Shown here piece by piece: positions 36,091 through 44,833 of a stretch of 64,000 nucleotides of DNA; positions within the stretch are counted from its first letter, which is position 1, and every line of letters starts with the position of its first letter. Location: assembly GCF_004216755.1 (NCBI RefSeq), contig NZ_SGWZ01000003.1, forward strand, positions 414,617 through 478,616, read 5' to 3'. The translations under genes and the position numbers were made by a program. The stretch is from Kerstersia gyiorum. Its GTDB lineage: Bacteria > Pseudomonadota > Gammaproteobacteria > Burkholderiales > Burkholderiaceae_B. Below the pieces are notes generated by a model. The model ran no database searches. It saw only the letters and a list, made by a program, of their open reading frames with translations, and was not told where the DNA came from.

Positions 36091-37695
36091 ATCGCCCAGC
36101 AATGCCGTGGCGAATTCGCGTGCGGAAAACGCCTGCAAGTCTTCCAGCCCTTCACCCACGCCGATCCAGTATACGGGCACGGCGCGCACGCCCTGGCTGC
36201 CAGCCGCGACCGCCGCCAGCGTGCCGCCCTTGGCCGTGCCGTCCAGCTTGGTAACGACCAGGCCAGTCAGATTCAACGCGGCATCGAACGCCCTGACCTG
36301 CGCCAGCACATTCTGGCCGCTGTTGCCATCGACCACCAGCAGCACCTCATGCGGCGCAGAGGCTTCCGCCTTGCCTATCACTCGGCGGATCTTGCGCAAC
36401 TCATCCATCAGGTGCAACTGCGTGGGCAGACGTCCTGCCGTATCCACCATCACCACATCCGCGCCACGGGCGCGGCCGGCGTTGACCGCATCGAAGGCGA
36501 CGGCCGCCGGATCGCCGCCATCCTGCGCGATCACACTCACGTTGTTGCGCTCGCCCCAGGCGATCAACTGTTCGCGGGCCGCAGCCCGGAACGTATCGCC
36601 AGCCGCCAGCAGCACGCTCGCGCCCTGGCGCTGAAAGGCATGTGCCAGCTTGCCGATCGACGTGGTCTTGCCTGCACCATTGACGCCAGCGATCATCACC
36701 ACCAACGGACGGGTGCCGCCAGCCAGCGGGAACGGTTTTTCCAGTACCTGCAAATGGCGGGTCAGGATGTCGCGCAGGGCCGCCTTGACCTGATTGGCAT
36801 CGTTCAGGCGTTCCTTGCGCACCTGGGCCCGCAATTCGCCCAGCAGCTTTTCCGTCGCCTCCATGCCCGCATCGGCCATGATAAGAGCCGTTTCCAGCTC
36901 TTCGAACAGATTTTCGTCCACCTTGACGCCGACGAACAGGCCGCCCAGGCTCTGGCCGGTGCGTGACAGGCCGCGCTTGAGGCGCTGCAACCAGGAAGTC
37001 TTTGCCGGCGCCGCCGATACTTCCGGCGCTGTTTCGGGTTCGGGTTCGGGTTCGGGTTCGGGTTCGGGTTCGAGCACAGTTTCCTGCACTGGCGCCGCAA
37101 CCGGTGCCTGCGGCTGGGCCACGGCAGCCTGCGGAGCTACCTCGGCTACCGTATATGCGGGCGTTTCAAACGGCGCGGCAGCCTCTGCCGCAGCAGCATC
37201 CACGACGGCATCCTCCGAGGCCCGGGCAACCGTCCCGGAGATCACGTCCGGAGCAGCGGCCGACACGACTTGCGGCGCTGATTCCGGCACAGTAACAGGC
37301 GCGGGCACGGCCGCCGCTGCCGGAGTGACCAATGGCGGCAAGACCGACGACGGTGCTGTGTCTGACGCCACAACGGGCGCCGCCGGCTGTTCTTGCGATG
37401 CCGACACCGGTTGCAGCGGTGCCTGCGGTTCCAATGCCTGACTCGCCCCGGGCGCCGCCGCAGCGGGCGGCTGGGGAACAGGTGCATCGGCTACCGGCAC
37501 CTGCTCCCCGGTGCTGGTTCCAGTCTGAGCCGCCTCGCCGGCATCGGCAGGCACAGATGACGGTACCGCGTCCGGCTGCTCCTGCGCCGCGGCATCGTCA
37601 TCCGCCGACCCAGCCGCTGCCGCGTCCTGCAAATCGTTGGCTGTTTCCGGCGCGGGGGCCGGTGCTTTCTTTTTTCGCTTGAAGAAACTGAACAT
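36088..37695 (-). CDS. ftsY: Signal recognition particle receptor FtsY
   Basis: FtsY (535 aa) is the membrane-associated GTPase that docks SRP-ribosome complexes at the translocon. A short basic N-terminus (FSFFKRKKKAPA) leads into a long low-complexity Ala/Pro/Glu/Val-rich A domain (to about residue 225), which includes a run of Glu-Pro dipeptides. The NG domain follows with G1 GVNGAGKTTSIGK near 340, DTFRAAAREQL, G3 VDTAGRLPT, and G4 TKLDGTAKGG. The ATG at 37695 is preferred over an in-frame TTG two codons upstream. rsmD is divergent, a frequent arrangement. Confidence 0.96.
   Translation of the reverse strand: MFSFFKRKKKAPAPAPETANDLQDAAAAGSADDDAAAQEQPDAVPSSVPADAGEAAQTGTSTGEQVPVADAPVPQPPAAAAPGASQALEPQAPLQPVSASQEQPAAPVVASDTAPSSVLPPLVTPAAAAVPAPVTVPESAPQVVSAAAPDVISGTVARASEDAVVDAAAAEAAAPFETPAYTVAEVAPQAAVAQPQAPVAAPVQETVLEPEPEPEPEPEPETAPEVSAAPAKTSWLQRLKRGLSRTGQSLGGLFVGVKVDENLFEELETALIMADAGMEATEKLLGELRAQVRKERLNDANQVKAALRDILTRHLQVLEKPFPLAGGTRPLVVMIAGVNGAGKTTSIGKLAHAFQRQGASVLLAAGDTFRAAAREQLIAWGERNNVSVIAQDGGDPAAVAFDAVNAGRARGADVVMVDTAGRLPTQLHLMDELRKIRRVIGKAEASAPHEVLLVVDGNSGQNVLAQVRAFDAALNLTGLVVTKLDGTAKGGTLAAVAAGSQGVRAVPVYWIGVGEGLEDLQAFSAREFATALLGD
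37036..37071. repeat. Six tandem copies of GGGTTC within ftsY
   Basis: Six perfect hexanucleotide units encode the Glu-Pro run in the FtsY acidic domain. Copy-number change would keep the frame and alter only linker length. Confidence 0.9.
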
Positions 37696-37843
37696 AATCA
37701 ACCGTAGTGTGACACGGAGAAAACCCGTTACTGGCGCCTGTGCCCGGTACCGGACCGAACCTGCGCCCCCAGGCGCCCAGCGGGCGCCAGCCTGCTCGGC
37801 ACCACCCCATCAGGGCATGCCAGGCAGGCAATGAGAGCTCCCG

Positions 37844-37914
37844 GCCTCCCGGCCGGCACTCCCTCGAATGCTGGCAAAGCGCACCGGCTGCTAGGCCGGA
37901 GTTCTTCGCAGGCG
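37844..37914 (-). repeat. Degenerate, shortened copy of the structured repeat (copy C)
   Basis: Read on the minus strand it has GAAGAACT, a CCGGCC...GCCGG hairpin, then TTCGAGGG and a second CCGGCC/GGCCGG hairpin. This gives the order of copy A with the central GGCGCC hairpin missing. Similarity is patchy, so common descent is likely but not certain. It lies in the ftsY-rsmD gap. Confidence 0.4.
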
Positions 37915-37969
37915 TTATTCTTGCATTTTCCGCGCCTATTTCCGCGGTTCACGGCATAAACCCATCCCC

Positions 37970-38533
37970 ATGCAGAAACATCGCATCCGCATTGTAGGCG
38001 GTCAATTCCGACGGACACCGATTCCCGTGGTGGACGCCCCCGGCCTGCGGCCCACGCCCGACCGTGTTCGCGAGACACTGTTCAACTGGCTGAACCATCT
38101 CTGGGACAATGAATGGCAGGACAAACAAGTGCTGGATCTGTTCGCCGGCACTGGAGCACTGGGCCTGGAAGCCGCCTCGCGTGGTGCCGGTCATGTCCTG
38201 ATGGTGGAAAACCATCGTGCCGCCGCGTCGGCCCTGCGTGCACTGCGCGACAAGCTCGGCGCAACCAACCTGCGCATCCACCAAGGCGATGCCTGGCAGG
38301 TACTGGAACGGCTGGACGCAACGCGCTACGATCTCGTCCTGCTCGATCCCCCCTTCGGCCTGGGCCTGCTGGAACGCATCTGGCCTGCGTTGCCGGGCAT
38401 TCTCAATCCCGGCGCCTACGTGTACGCCGAATCCGAAGCCGCGATCGAACTGCCGCAGAATTCCACCGTGATTCGCTCCGGCAAGGCAGGCGCAGTGAAC
38501 TACTATCTGCTACAGTTTGTTGCACCGCAATAG
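37970..38533 (+). CDS. rsmD: 16S rRNA (guanine(966)-N(2))-methyltransferase RsmD
   Basis: RsmD (187 aa) methylates G966 of 16S rRNA in the assembling 30S subunit. The start RIVGGQFRRTPIPV is typical. TPDRVRETLFNWL near residue 29, the SAM-binding LDLFAGTGALGLEAASRGAG near residue 50 and the catalytic motif LLDPPFGLG near 122 are all present. It is divergent from ftsY and 78 bp before coaD, an order common in betaproteobacteria. Confidence 0.96.
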   Translation: MQKHRIRIVGGQFRRTPIPVVDAPGLRPTPDRVRETLFNWLNHLWDNEWQDKQVLDLFAGTGALGLEAASRGAGHVLMVENHRAAASALRALRDKLGATNLRIHQGDAWQVLERLDATRYDLVLLDPPFGLGLLERIWPALPGILNPGAYVYAESEAAIELPQNSTVIRSGKAGAVNYYLLQFVAPQ

Positions 38534-38611
38534 CGGCAAGAAATATCCCACCGGGCCCAGTCCCGCCGCGCTGCCTGCCGTTGCGCGAGAACCGTGGAAA
38601 TGGAGACTTGC

Positions 38612-39112
38612 ATGATTACCGCTGTATACCCTGGTACTTTCGACCCCCTGACACGCGGCCACGAAGACCTCGTCCGCCGTGCCGCCGCCATTTTTGACCG
38701 CGTGGTGGTCGGCATTGCCCACAGCCGTGGCAAAAACCCCTTCTTCACCATCGAAGAACGCCTGGCCATTGCCCAGGAAGTGCTGGGGCATTACGACAAT
38801 GTCGAAATCCACAGTTTCGACGGCCTGCTCAAGGATTTCGTGCGCGAGCAGAAAGGGCGCGTCATCGTGCGCGGCCTGCGCGCGGTCTCCGACTTCGAAT
38901 ACGAATTCCAGATGGCCGGCATGAACCGCCACCTGATGCCGGAAGTCGAAACCCTGTTCATGACCCCGTCGGATCAATACCAATTCATCTCCGGCACTTT
39001 CGTCCGGGAAATTGCCCTGCTGGGCGGCGATGTCAGCCAGTTCGTGTTCCCTTCGGTGGAACGCTGGCTGCAGGAAAAAGCCCGCAAGCGCCGCGAAGCA
39101 GCCGCCGGCTGA
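38612..39112 (+). CDS. coaD: Phosphopantetheine adenylyltransferase
   Basis: CoaD (166 aa) makes dephospho-CoA from 4'-phosphopantetheine and ATP. The nucleotidyltransferase motif is PGTFDPLTRGHEDLV near residue 8, then KNPFFTIEERLAIA, VIVRGLRAVSDFEYEFQMAGMNR near 88, and FISGTFVREIALLGGDVSQFV near 129. GGAGA lies 5 nt before the chosen ATG; an in-frame ATG 18 bp upstream adds an unlikely extension. Confidence 0.97.
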   Translation: MITAVYPGTFDPLTRGHEDLVRRAAAIFDRVVVGIAHSRGKNPFFTIEERLAIAQEVLGHYDNVEIHSFDGLLKDFVREQKGRVIVRGLRAVSDFEYEFQMAGMNRHLMPEVETLFMTPSDQYQFISGTFVREIALLGGDVSQFVFPSVERWLQEKARKRREAAAG

Positions 39113-39285
39113 TCGCCGCAACGCGCTCCTGAAAAAACCGGTTCCGGGCCACGGCGCGACAGCACCGTGGCCGTTTGCCGTGACAGATACCCCTGCCACC
39201 AGCGGGGCTGCCCGCCGCTTTGGCAGCCGGAGCGCTACAATGATGGCTCCTGTAACCGCATTCCCCAACGCTGGCGGGTCCTGCC

Positions 39286-39555
39286 ATGGCGCTGCACATC
39301 ACTGAAGAATGCATCAACTGCGACGTCTGCGAACCGCAGTGTCCCAACGATGCCATTTACATGGGCGCGGAAATCTACGAGATCAATCCCGACGCCTGCA
39401 CCGAATGTATCGGCCACTATGACGAGCCCCAGTGCCAAGTCATCTGCCCGGTCGAGTGCATAGAAATCCATCCGCAATGGCATGAAAGCCAGGAAACGCT
39501 GATGGAGAAATTCCATCGCCTGACACGCGCCAAAGCCGATCCCACCACCGTATGA
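39286..39555 (+). CDS. YfhL-family 2[4Fe-4S] ferredoxin
   Basis: An 89-aa bacterial-type ferredoxin. The two cluster motifs are CINCDVCEPQCP (residues 9-20) and the extended second motif CTECIGHYDEPQCQVICPVEC (from residue 38), whose eight-residue insertion between the second and third cysteines marks the YfhL/Alvin type. The low-potential electron carrier's partner is unknown. It commonly lies next to coaD, as here, 173 bp downstream. Confidence 0.95.
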   Translation: MALHITEECINCDVCEPQCPNDAIYMGAEIYEINPDACTECIGHYDEPQCQVICPVECIEIHPQWHESQETLMEKFHRLTRAKADPTTV

Positions 39556-39558
39556 AAA

Positions 39559-39582
39559 AGGGCCGGACATCTGTCCGGCCCT
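39559..39582 (-). terminator. Terminator between convergent ferredoxin and AsmA-like genes
   Basis: AGGGCCGGACA and TGTCCGGCCCT form a perfect stem. On the minus strand it is followed by five T, so it should end transcription of the AsmA-like gene; on the plus strand the same hairpin sits just after the ferredoxin stop but without a T-run. Confidence 0.85.
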
Positions 39583-39643
39583 GAATCCATCCTGCGCATG
39601 ATGCCTGGTGCCGCCCCCCCCCAGGGCAGCTGACACGCACGGC

Positions 39644-42127
39644 TTACAGCCCCCGGATCATGCGCTGCAACTGGCCACGTATGGCCGCACCAACAATATT
39701 CTCGAACTGCACCGCATACTGGGGATTGGTCCAATCGCCAGTGATATGCACCGGCACCCGCACGCCCTCAAGAATGGCAAGCTGACGGGCATTCGAGTGC
39801 TTGCGCAGGCCTTGCATGCGCGCCAGCAAATTCAGGTTCAGGCTGCCATTGACCAGGTTCACCGTCCCCTGCTGGCTTTGCGAAACCTTGATATAGGTGC
39901 TGTCGAAATTCAGGCGGCGCAGGCTGGCAACGCCCTTGGCCAAGGTCGCCTGCGCATCGAGCAACGAAAAACGCGTGATGCCCGAACGCCGGATGGCAGG
40001 TGCCACGCCACGCTTGAGCCCTTCGCTGAAATCAGCCAGCCATTGTTCCGCATCCAGGCCGTCCAGCATACCGTCGACCACCTTGACCCGTGCCGAGCCA
40101 CCCAGTGCAGCCAGCCAGTCTGCCGGTTGCTCTCCCTGTGCCGTCAGGTCCAGCATCACGTCGGCCTTGCCGCTGATCATCGGCTGGACGCCAACATCCT
40201 GCAGCAATGCCCCCAGCGCCACGCCATTCAGGTTCAGCTTGAGCCTGGCCTGCTTGTTTTCCTCAGCCAGCGATGCGTTGCCACTCAGCTTGCCCTCGTA
40301 CAAGCCAGCCTGGACATCACGCAATTGCAGCTTGCCCGAGCCCGCTTCCAGTTGCGCGCTGACATCCTTGGCCTTCAAGCCATGCAAGACCAGGTCGCCG
40401 ATACGGATGTCCCCCTTGACCGCCGTTTTGCTCAGCCAGCGCCATGCGGATGGCTCGGGGGCGACTGGCGCAGGCTCGGCCGCTTCCTGTGCCTCGCCTT
40501 CCTGTGCTTCGGGCTGGGGTTCGGCGGCGGCATCGGTTTCACCCTTGCGCTCGGCCGGTTCGCCTTCGGCCACGGCCTGGCGGCCAGGCACCAGCTTGTC
40601 GAGATCCAGCGTGTCGGCGGCAAGCGAGAACTTCACGCCCTGGCCCGGCTGGGCGTCATATTCCATGCCCAGGTCGAACTTGCCGCCTTCGAGCACGGCA
40701 TTGATATTGGCCTTGCCGGTATTCTGCGCAAAATTGCCCGACACGCTGCCGATGACAGGGATGGCCAGCGTACCCTTGGGCAAGGCCGGGTCGGTGATCA
40801 CGATATCGCCCTTGAGCGCCGTCAGGGCCACTTCTTCCTGCAAAGGCCGCAATTCCACCGGTGACGCCAATTGCGTCTTTACGAGACGGCTGCCCTGCCG
40901 CACGGCGGCATCCAGCTTCAACTGGCTGAAATCCATATCCGCAGCCGTTCCTTCCAGGCCTTCCAGGCCGAAGGAAATATCCACGGCATCCTCGCCACTC
41001 AGGCGCCAACGGCCCGTCAGCGGCTCCCCGGTGGCTTGCGTCGGCGAGACATCCAGCGCAGGCGCATCCACGGCCAGTTCGAAGGGCTGCTGCGCCAGCG
41101 CACCCTTGGCGCGGACCGCCATGCGCTCAAGCTGCATGCGCCAGGACGCGGGATAGGCCGCCAGTTTGGCGATCTGCACGTTGGTGTCCACCCCCGTCAT
41201 CGGTCGCGCGCCATTCACATCGCCCTGGAAAATCAGCTCCAGGCCGGCGACATCCAGGGTGCGCTGGGCACCGTCGAACGCCAGGCTGCTGCCGCGCAGG
41301 CTCAAGTTGTTCGCCTGCATGGGACCAAGTTGCCCAGCAAGCTTCATGTCCAGGCGCTGGGCGGCATACTGCCGCATCGCCGGATCAAGCTTGAACATGG
41401 CCTGGCCGGACAGGTCGGCCGCCACGGCCGGCTCAGTCCCTGCCATTTTGGCCGTCCAGGCAACATTGAACGACTGCCCGAAGGTCACCCGCCCGGTATT
41501 GATATCGAAACTGTACAAACGCACGGCCGCGCCGGAGGCTTCGTCGCTGAAAAGGATTTCGCCATCCTTGAGCGCCAGCCCGGCAATGTCGATCTGCATG
41601 TCGCGCCCTTGCGCCGCCGCATCGGCCGAGCTGACCGCCTGCCCCGCGGCCTGGACACCTGCCACCACGCCGCCTGCGACGGCTTCCTCGGGGGATAGTT
41701 TGCGGGCCGCCACGCCATTGGCCGGCTGGTCCCCCAGCAGGTCCTGGAAGTTAAAATTGCCCTGGGCGTCGCGTGCGACCCTCGCCTTGAAGCCGTCGAT
41801 CGCCACGTGATCGACGACCAGGCGGTTGAACAGCAGCGGCCACACGGCAACCGCCAGGCGAGCGCTCTCGACCGAGGCGAACACTTCATCCGAATCCGGT
41901 TCAGACAGGGACACCTCGCGCAGGGTCAGGCCAATGCGGGGAAACAGGGAAAAATCCAATGGCCCATTGACGGTCAGCGTGCGGTCATAGCGTTCATGCA
42001 CCGCTTCCGCCAGCCTGTCCTTGTAGGCATTGGGGTCAAAAGTCAGAAGGAAAATCGCAATGCCAACCACGGCGATCACAATCAGTGACGCCAAAGCGAT
42101 GACAATGCGTTTGAACCATTGTTTCAT
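39644..42127 (-). CDS. AsmA-family envelope protein
   Basis: The 827-aa protein has one N-terminal membrane anchor (IVIALASLIVIAVVGIAIFLL, residues 9-29) followed by FDPNAYKDRLAEAVHERYDRTLTVNGPL, the standard AsmA opening. A long periplasmic beta-rich body ends in the AsmA C-terminal region (DGLDAEQWLADFSEGLKRG, NFDSTYIKVSQSQQGTVNL, VPVHITGDWTNPQYAV). An acidic Glu/Ala/Pro-rich insert lies near residues 520-555. AsmA-like proteins are thought to bridge the periplasm and move phospholipid to the outer membrane. No close partner gene is adjacent. Confidence 0.9.
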   Translation of the reverse strand: MKQWFKRIVIALASLIVIAVVGIAIFLLTFDPNAYKDRLAEAVHERYDRTLTVNGPLDFSLFPRIGLTLREVSLSEPDSDEVFASVESARLAVAVWPLLFNRLVVDHVAIDGFKARVARDAQGNFNFQDLLGDQPANGVAARKLSPEEAVAGGVVAGVQAAGQAVSSADAAAQGRDMQIDIAGLALKDGEILFSDEASGAAVRLYSFDINTGRVTFGQSFNVAWTAKMAGTEPAVAADLSGQAMFKLDPAMRQYAAQRLDMKLAGQLGPMQANNLSLRGSSLAFDGAQRTLDVAGLELIFQGDVNGARPMTGVDTNVQIAKLAAYPASWRMQLERMAVRAKGALAQQPFELAVDAPALDVSPTQATGEPLTGRWRLSGEDAVDISFGLEGLEGTAADMDFSQLKLDAAVRQGSRLVKTQLASPVELRPLQEEVALTALKGDIVITDPALPKGTLAIPVIGSVSGNFAQNTGKANINAVLEGGKFDLGMEYDAQPGQGVKFSLAADTLDLDKLVPGRQAVAEGEPAERKGETDAAAEPQPEAQEGEAQEAAEPAPVAPEPSAWRWLSKTAVKGDIRIGDLVLHGLKAKDVSAQLEAGSGKLQLRDVQAGLYEGKLSGNASLAEENKQARLKLNLNGVALGALLQDVGVQPMISGKADVMLDLTAQGEQPADWLAALGGSARVKVVDGMLDGLDAEQWLADFSEGLKRGVAPAIRRSGITRFSLLDAQATLAKGVASLRRLNFDSTYIKVSQSQQGTVNLVNGSLNLNLLARMQGLRKHSNARQLAILEGVRVPVHITGDWTNPQYAVQFENIVGAAIRGQLQRMIRGL

Positions 42128-42315
42128 TGCATTCCAGGGAAAGCTGGTCGAGCCATCCGGCCTGTCTGGTTCCGGTGAAATTCCGGGCCCGGCCGTAAAC
42201 CTCCAATGCTAACGCAAGTCGCAGCAGGTGTGCGGCTCCGGCAAGGTCGGTAACATTGCAACGATTTGTCCCTGAATGTGGCCGAGATGTCCGGATTACT
42301 GTGGCGACGGATGGT

Positions 42316-43800
42316 TCAGGTGTTTTTCTTGCGTGCGAACAATGCTGCCAGAACCCCGAGCATCGCAGCGATCAGGTCTTCCGCCACCAGCCCCGGGCCG
42401 ATCTGTCGCGCCGCCTGCCCATGCAGCCAGACGGCAGCGCAGGCGGCCTCGAATACCGGCATGCCCTGCGCCATCAGCCCGCCAGCCAGACCGGCCAGCA
42501 CATCGCCCGTCCCACCGCTGGCCAGCCAGGGCGGTGCGCAGCCATTGATCACAGCCCGGCCGTCCGGTGCAGCGATGACGGTGTCCGGCCCCTTGAGCAA
42601 CACCACGGCACCACTGAGATGCGCCGCCTGGCGCGCACGCGCCAGCTTGCCGCCTTCGACGGCAAACAGCCGGGCAAATTCGCCTTCATGCGGCGTCAGC
42701 AGGCACGGCCCCTGGATGTCATCAAACAGCGCTTGCGGCGCGTCCTGGAACACCGTCAGGGCATCCGCATCCAGCACGGTGGCTCGCTGCAACCGCAGAG
42801 CGGCCAGCGCGGCCTCGCGGGTGCTGGCGCCCAGGCCGGCACCAGGCCCGATAATGCAGGCGTTGCGACGCTCATCGGCCAGCAGCTTGGCAAACCCCTG
42901 AGCGTCATCGAGCGCCGCCACCATCACGCTTTCCAGCGCGGCTGCATAGACCGGCCACACCGCCGCAGGCGCCGCAAGCGTCACCAATCCGGCGCCCACA
43001 CGCTGCGCGGCACGCGCCGTCAGGCGGCTGGCGCCGGTCATGCTGGCGCCACCCAGGACCAGCGCATGTCCTCGGGTATATTTGTGCCCCAGCTCGCCAG
43101 GAAAGGGAAAAACGTCCAGCCAGACAGCCGGATCGTTGAGCCAGGTCTGTATATCCATGCCCGCCAGCACGGAGGGTGGCATGCCGATGCCGGCCAGGTG
43201 CAGCTCGCCACACAGGGCACGGCCGGGATACAGCCAATGGCCCGGCTTGCCACGCTCGAACGTTACTGTCAGGGCGGCCCCGGCAGCCACGCCACGCACG
43301 CAGCCCGTGGCGCCATCGACGCCGCTGGGCACATCCACGGCACATACGGGCAACCCGCTGCCGGCCAGGCGTTCGACCAACCGCGCCGCGCTACCATCGA
43401 GCTCGCGCGCCAGTCCTGCGCCAAACAAGGCATCCAGAACCAGGTCGTACCCCAGGAAATCCACCTGGTCCGCCGCCATGACCGGGCCTGTCCACAAAGA
43501 GGCGGCCCAGGCGGCATCCCCCCGCAGTTGCTCCCGCTCCCCCAACAAGGCAACGCTGACTGGCCACCCCTGGGCCGCCAGGATGCTGGCAGCGACGAAA
43601 CCGTCGCCGCCATTGTTGCCCGGCCCGCACAGCACCAGCAACCGGCCGCGCGGCCAGCGCCCGGCTATGGCCTCGGCGACCGCCATGCCCGCAGCATGCA
43701 TCAACACCGAGCCAGGCACACCGGCATCCATGGCGGCGCGGTCCGCCGCAGCCATCTCGGCCGGCGCCAGCAGTTCATACCCTGATCCAGACCGGCTCAT
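42316..43800 (-). CDS. nnr: Bifunctional NAD(P)H-hydrate epimerase / ADP-dependent dehydratase
   Basis: The 494-aa YjeF-type protein repairs hydrated NADH and NADPH. The N-terminal epimerase domain (1-215) shows LCGPGNNGGDGFVAA near residue 58 and the catalytic DVPSGVDGATG near 152. The C-terminal ribokinase-like dehydratase (about 235-490) shows HALVLGGASMTGASRLTARA, LTPHEGEFARLF near 375 and the ATP/catalytic motif ASGGTGDVLAGLAGGL near 435. It is followed upstream by the ChaN-like gene with a 45-bp gap, all on the minus strand. Confidence 0.95.
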   Translation of the reverse strand: MSRSGSGYELLAPAEMAAADRAAMDAGVPGSVLMHAAGMAVAEAIAGRWPRGRLLVLCGPGNNGGDGFVAASILAAQGWPVSVALLGEREQLRGDAAWAASLWTGPVMAADQVDFLGYDLVLDALFGAGLARELDGSAARLVERLAGSGLPVCAVDVPSGVDGATGCVRGVAAGAALTVTFERGKPGHWLYPGRALCGELHLAGIGMPPSVLAGMDIQTWLNDPAVWLDVFPFPGELGHKYTRGHALVLGGASMTGASRLTARAAQRVGAGLVTLAAPAAVWPVYAAALESVMVAALDDAQGFAKLLADERRNACIIGPGAGLGASTREAALAALRLQRATVLDADALTVFQDAPQALFDDIQGPCLLTPHEGEFARLFAVEGGKLARARQAAHLSGAVVLLKGPDTVIAAPDGRAVINGCAPPWLASGGTGDVLAGLAGGLMAQGMPVFEAACAAVWLHGQAARQIGPGLVAEDLIAAMLGVLAALFARKKNT

Positions 43801-43845
43801 GGCAGATATCTCCGCTAAGTTTCCTGTGGTGACCGCCCTGCGGCC

Positions 43846-44745
43846 TCAATTGCCCCGCTGCACGACCGGGATGCGTACCCTGGCGTCATACTCGCCCGGC
43901 TCGTTGATGTCCGACACAAAGCCCACCGCCAGGATGCTGCCATCGGCAGGGTCCAGCCACTGCGCCACGCCGACATCGGCGCGCACGTGGCCATTGCCCG
44001 CGATCAGCACCGCCGGCCGGCCATCCGCCCGCTTCAGGCTTTGCGCCATGACAGCATCACGCGCCATCTGCGCACGCGAAAACGGCGCAACCTGTTCCAA
44101 CGATGCATGGCCGCCATGCAGGCTGGCGAAAATATCGTTGTGCAGGGGCAGGAGCTTCAGCGGAATGGTGCTGTCGAGCTTGAGCGCGCCCAGCTGCTCC
44201 GGTGTGAACACTGCGGATACGCCCTGGCGCAGCACCTTGCCGGCTTCGGCGCGCGACAGGTTCGCCGGCACCAGTGGCAGGTCGTAGCGCAGGGCCAGCG
44301 CCACGACCGGCCGGTAATACTCCCACTGCCAGCCAGCCTTGGACGGCGCCGCACGCTGAATCACGCAATCCGCATCCTGACCACATTCGGCCTGGGCCCG
44401 GGCCAGTTCGCCAGCCTGTTCCTGGTCGAACTGCTCCATGGCAATCACTGGCCGCCAGCCCTGCGCCACGGCCTGGGCCAGGGCTTCGTAGCGCAAGCGG
44501 TGCCCCTCGGCGTTGTCATGTTGTTCGCCCAGCAACACATAGCGGTACCGGGGCAGCACCTGCGCAAGGACGGCAGGATCGGTCCAGCCGGTCGCCGGCA
44601 ATTCCGCCGCAACCGTTGCGGCCGGAAGCGCTGCAGCGGCTTCTGCGGCAGGCGCCGCATCCGGCGTTTGCACAACAGGACCTGTGCTGGCGCAGGCAGC
44701 CAGCGCCAGGCTGGTCATGGCGAGGATAGTCAATCGTAAAGTCAT
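43846..44745 (-). CDS. ChaN-family (haem-binding/iron-regulated) lipoprotein
   Basis: The 299-aa protein has a lipoprotein signal peptide (MTLRLTILAMTSLALAAC, lipobox LAAC) and an Ala-rich spacer. A ChaN/PF04187 domain (about 55-299) follows: YVLLGEQHDNAEGHRLRYEAL, VIAMEQFDQEQAGELA, RPVVALALRYDLPLVPANLSR, AGNGHVRADVGVAQWL. Campylobacter ChaN binds paired haem molecules, so a role in haem or iron handling is possible but not shown. The ATG at 44745 is selected because it starts the signal peptide. Confidence 0.88.
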   Translation of the reverse strand: MTLRLTILAMTSLALAACASTGPVVQTPDAAPAAEAAAALPAATVAAELPATGWTDPAVLAQVLPRYRYVLLGEQHDNAEGHRLRYEALAQAVAQGWRPVIAMEQFDQEQAGELARAQAECGQDADCVIQRAAPSKAGWQWEYYRPVVALALRYDLPLVPANLSRAEAGKVLRQGVSAVFTPEQLGALKLDSTIPLKLLPLHNDIFASLHGGHASLEQVAPFSRAQMARDAVMAQSLKRADGRPAVLIAGNGHVRADVGVAQWLDPADGSILAVGFVSDINEPGEYDARVRIPVVQRGN

Positions 44746-44833
44746 AACGGAAGCCAGTAGATCAGGAAAAAAACACTTTCCGTAGCATACCCTCATCTTC
44801 CGCCTTCATTGCAACTGCCCGCGCCAGGCCCGA

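Noticed and set aside
37036..37071. Short tandem repeat as a possible CRISPR-like array
   Set aside because: Units are six bases without spacers and lie inside the ftsY coding sequence.
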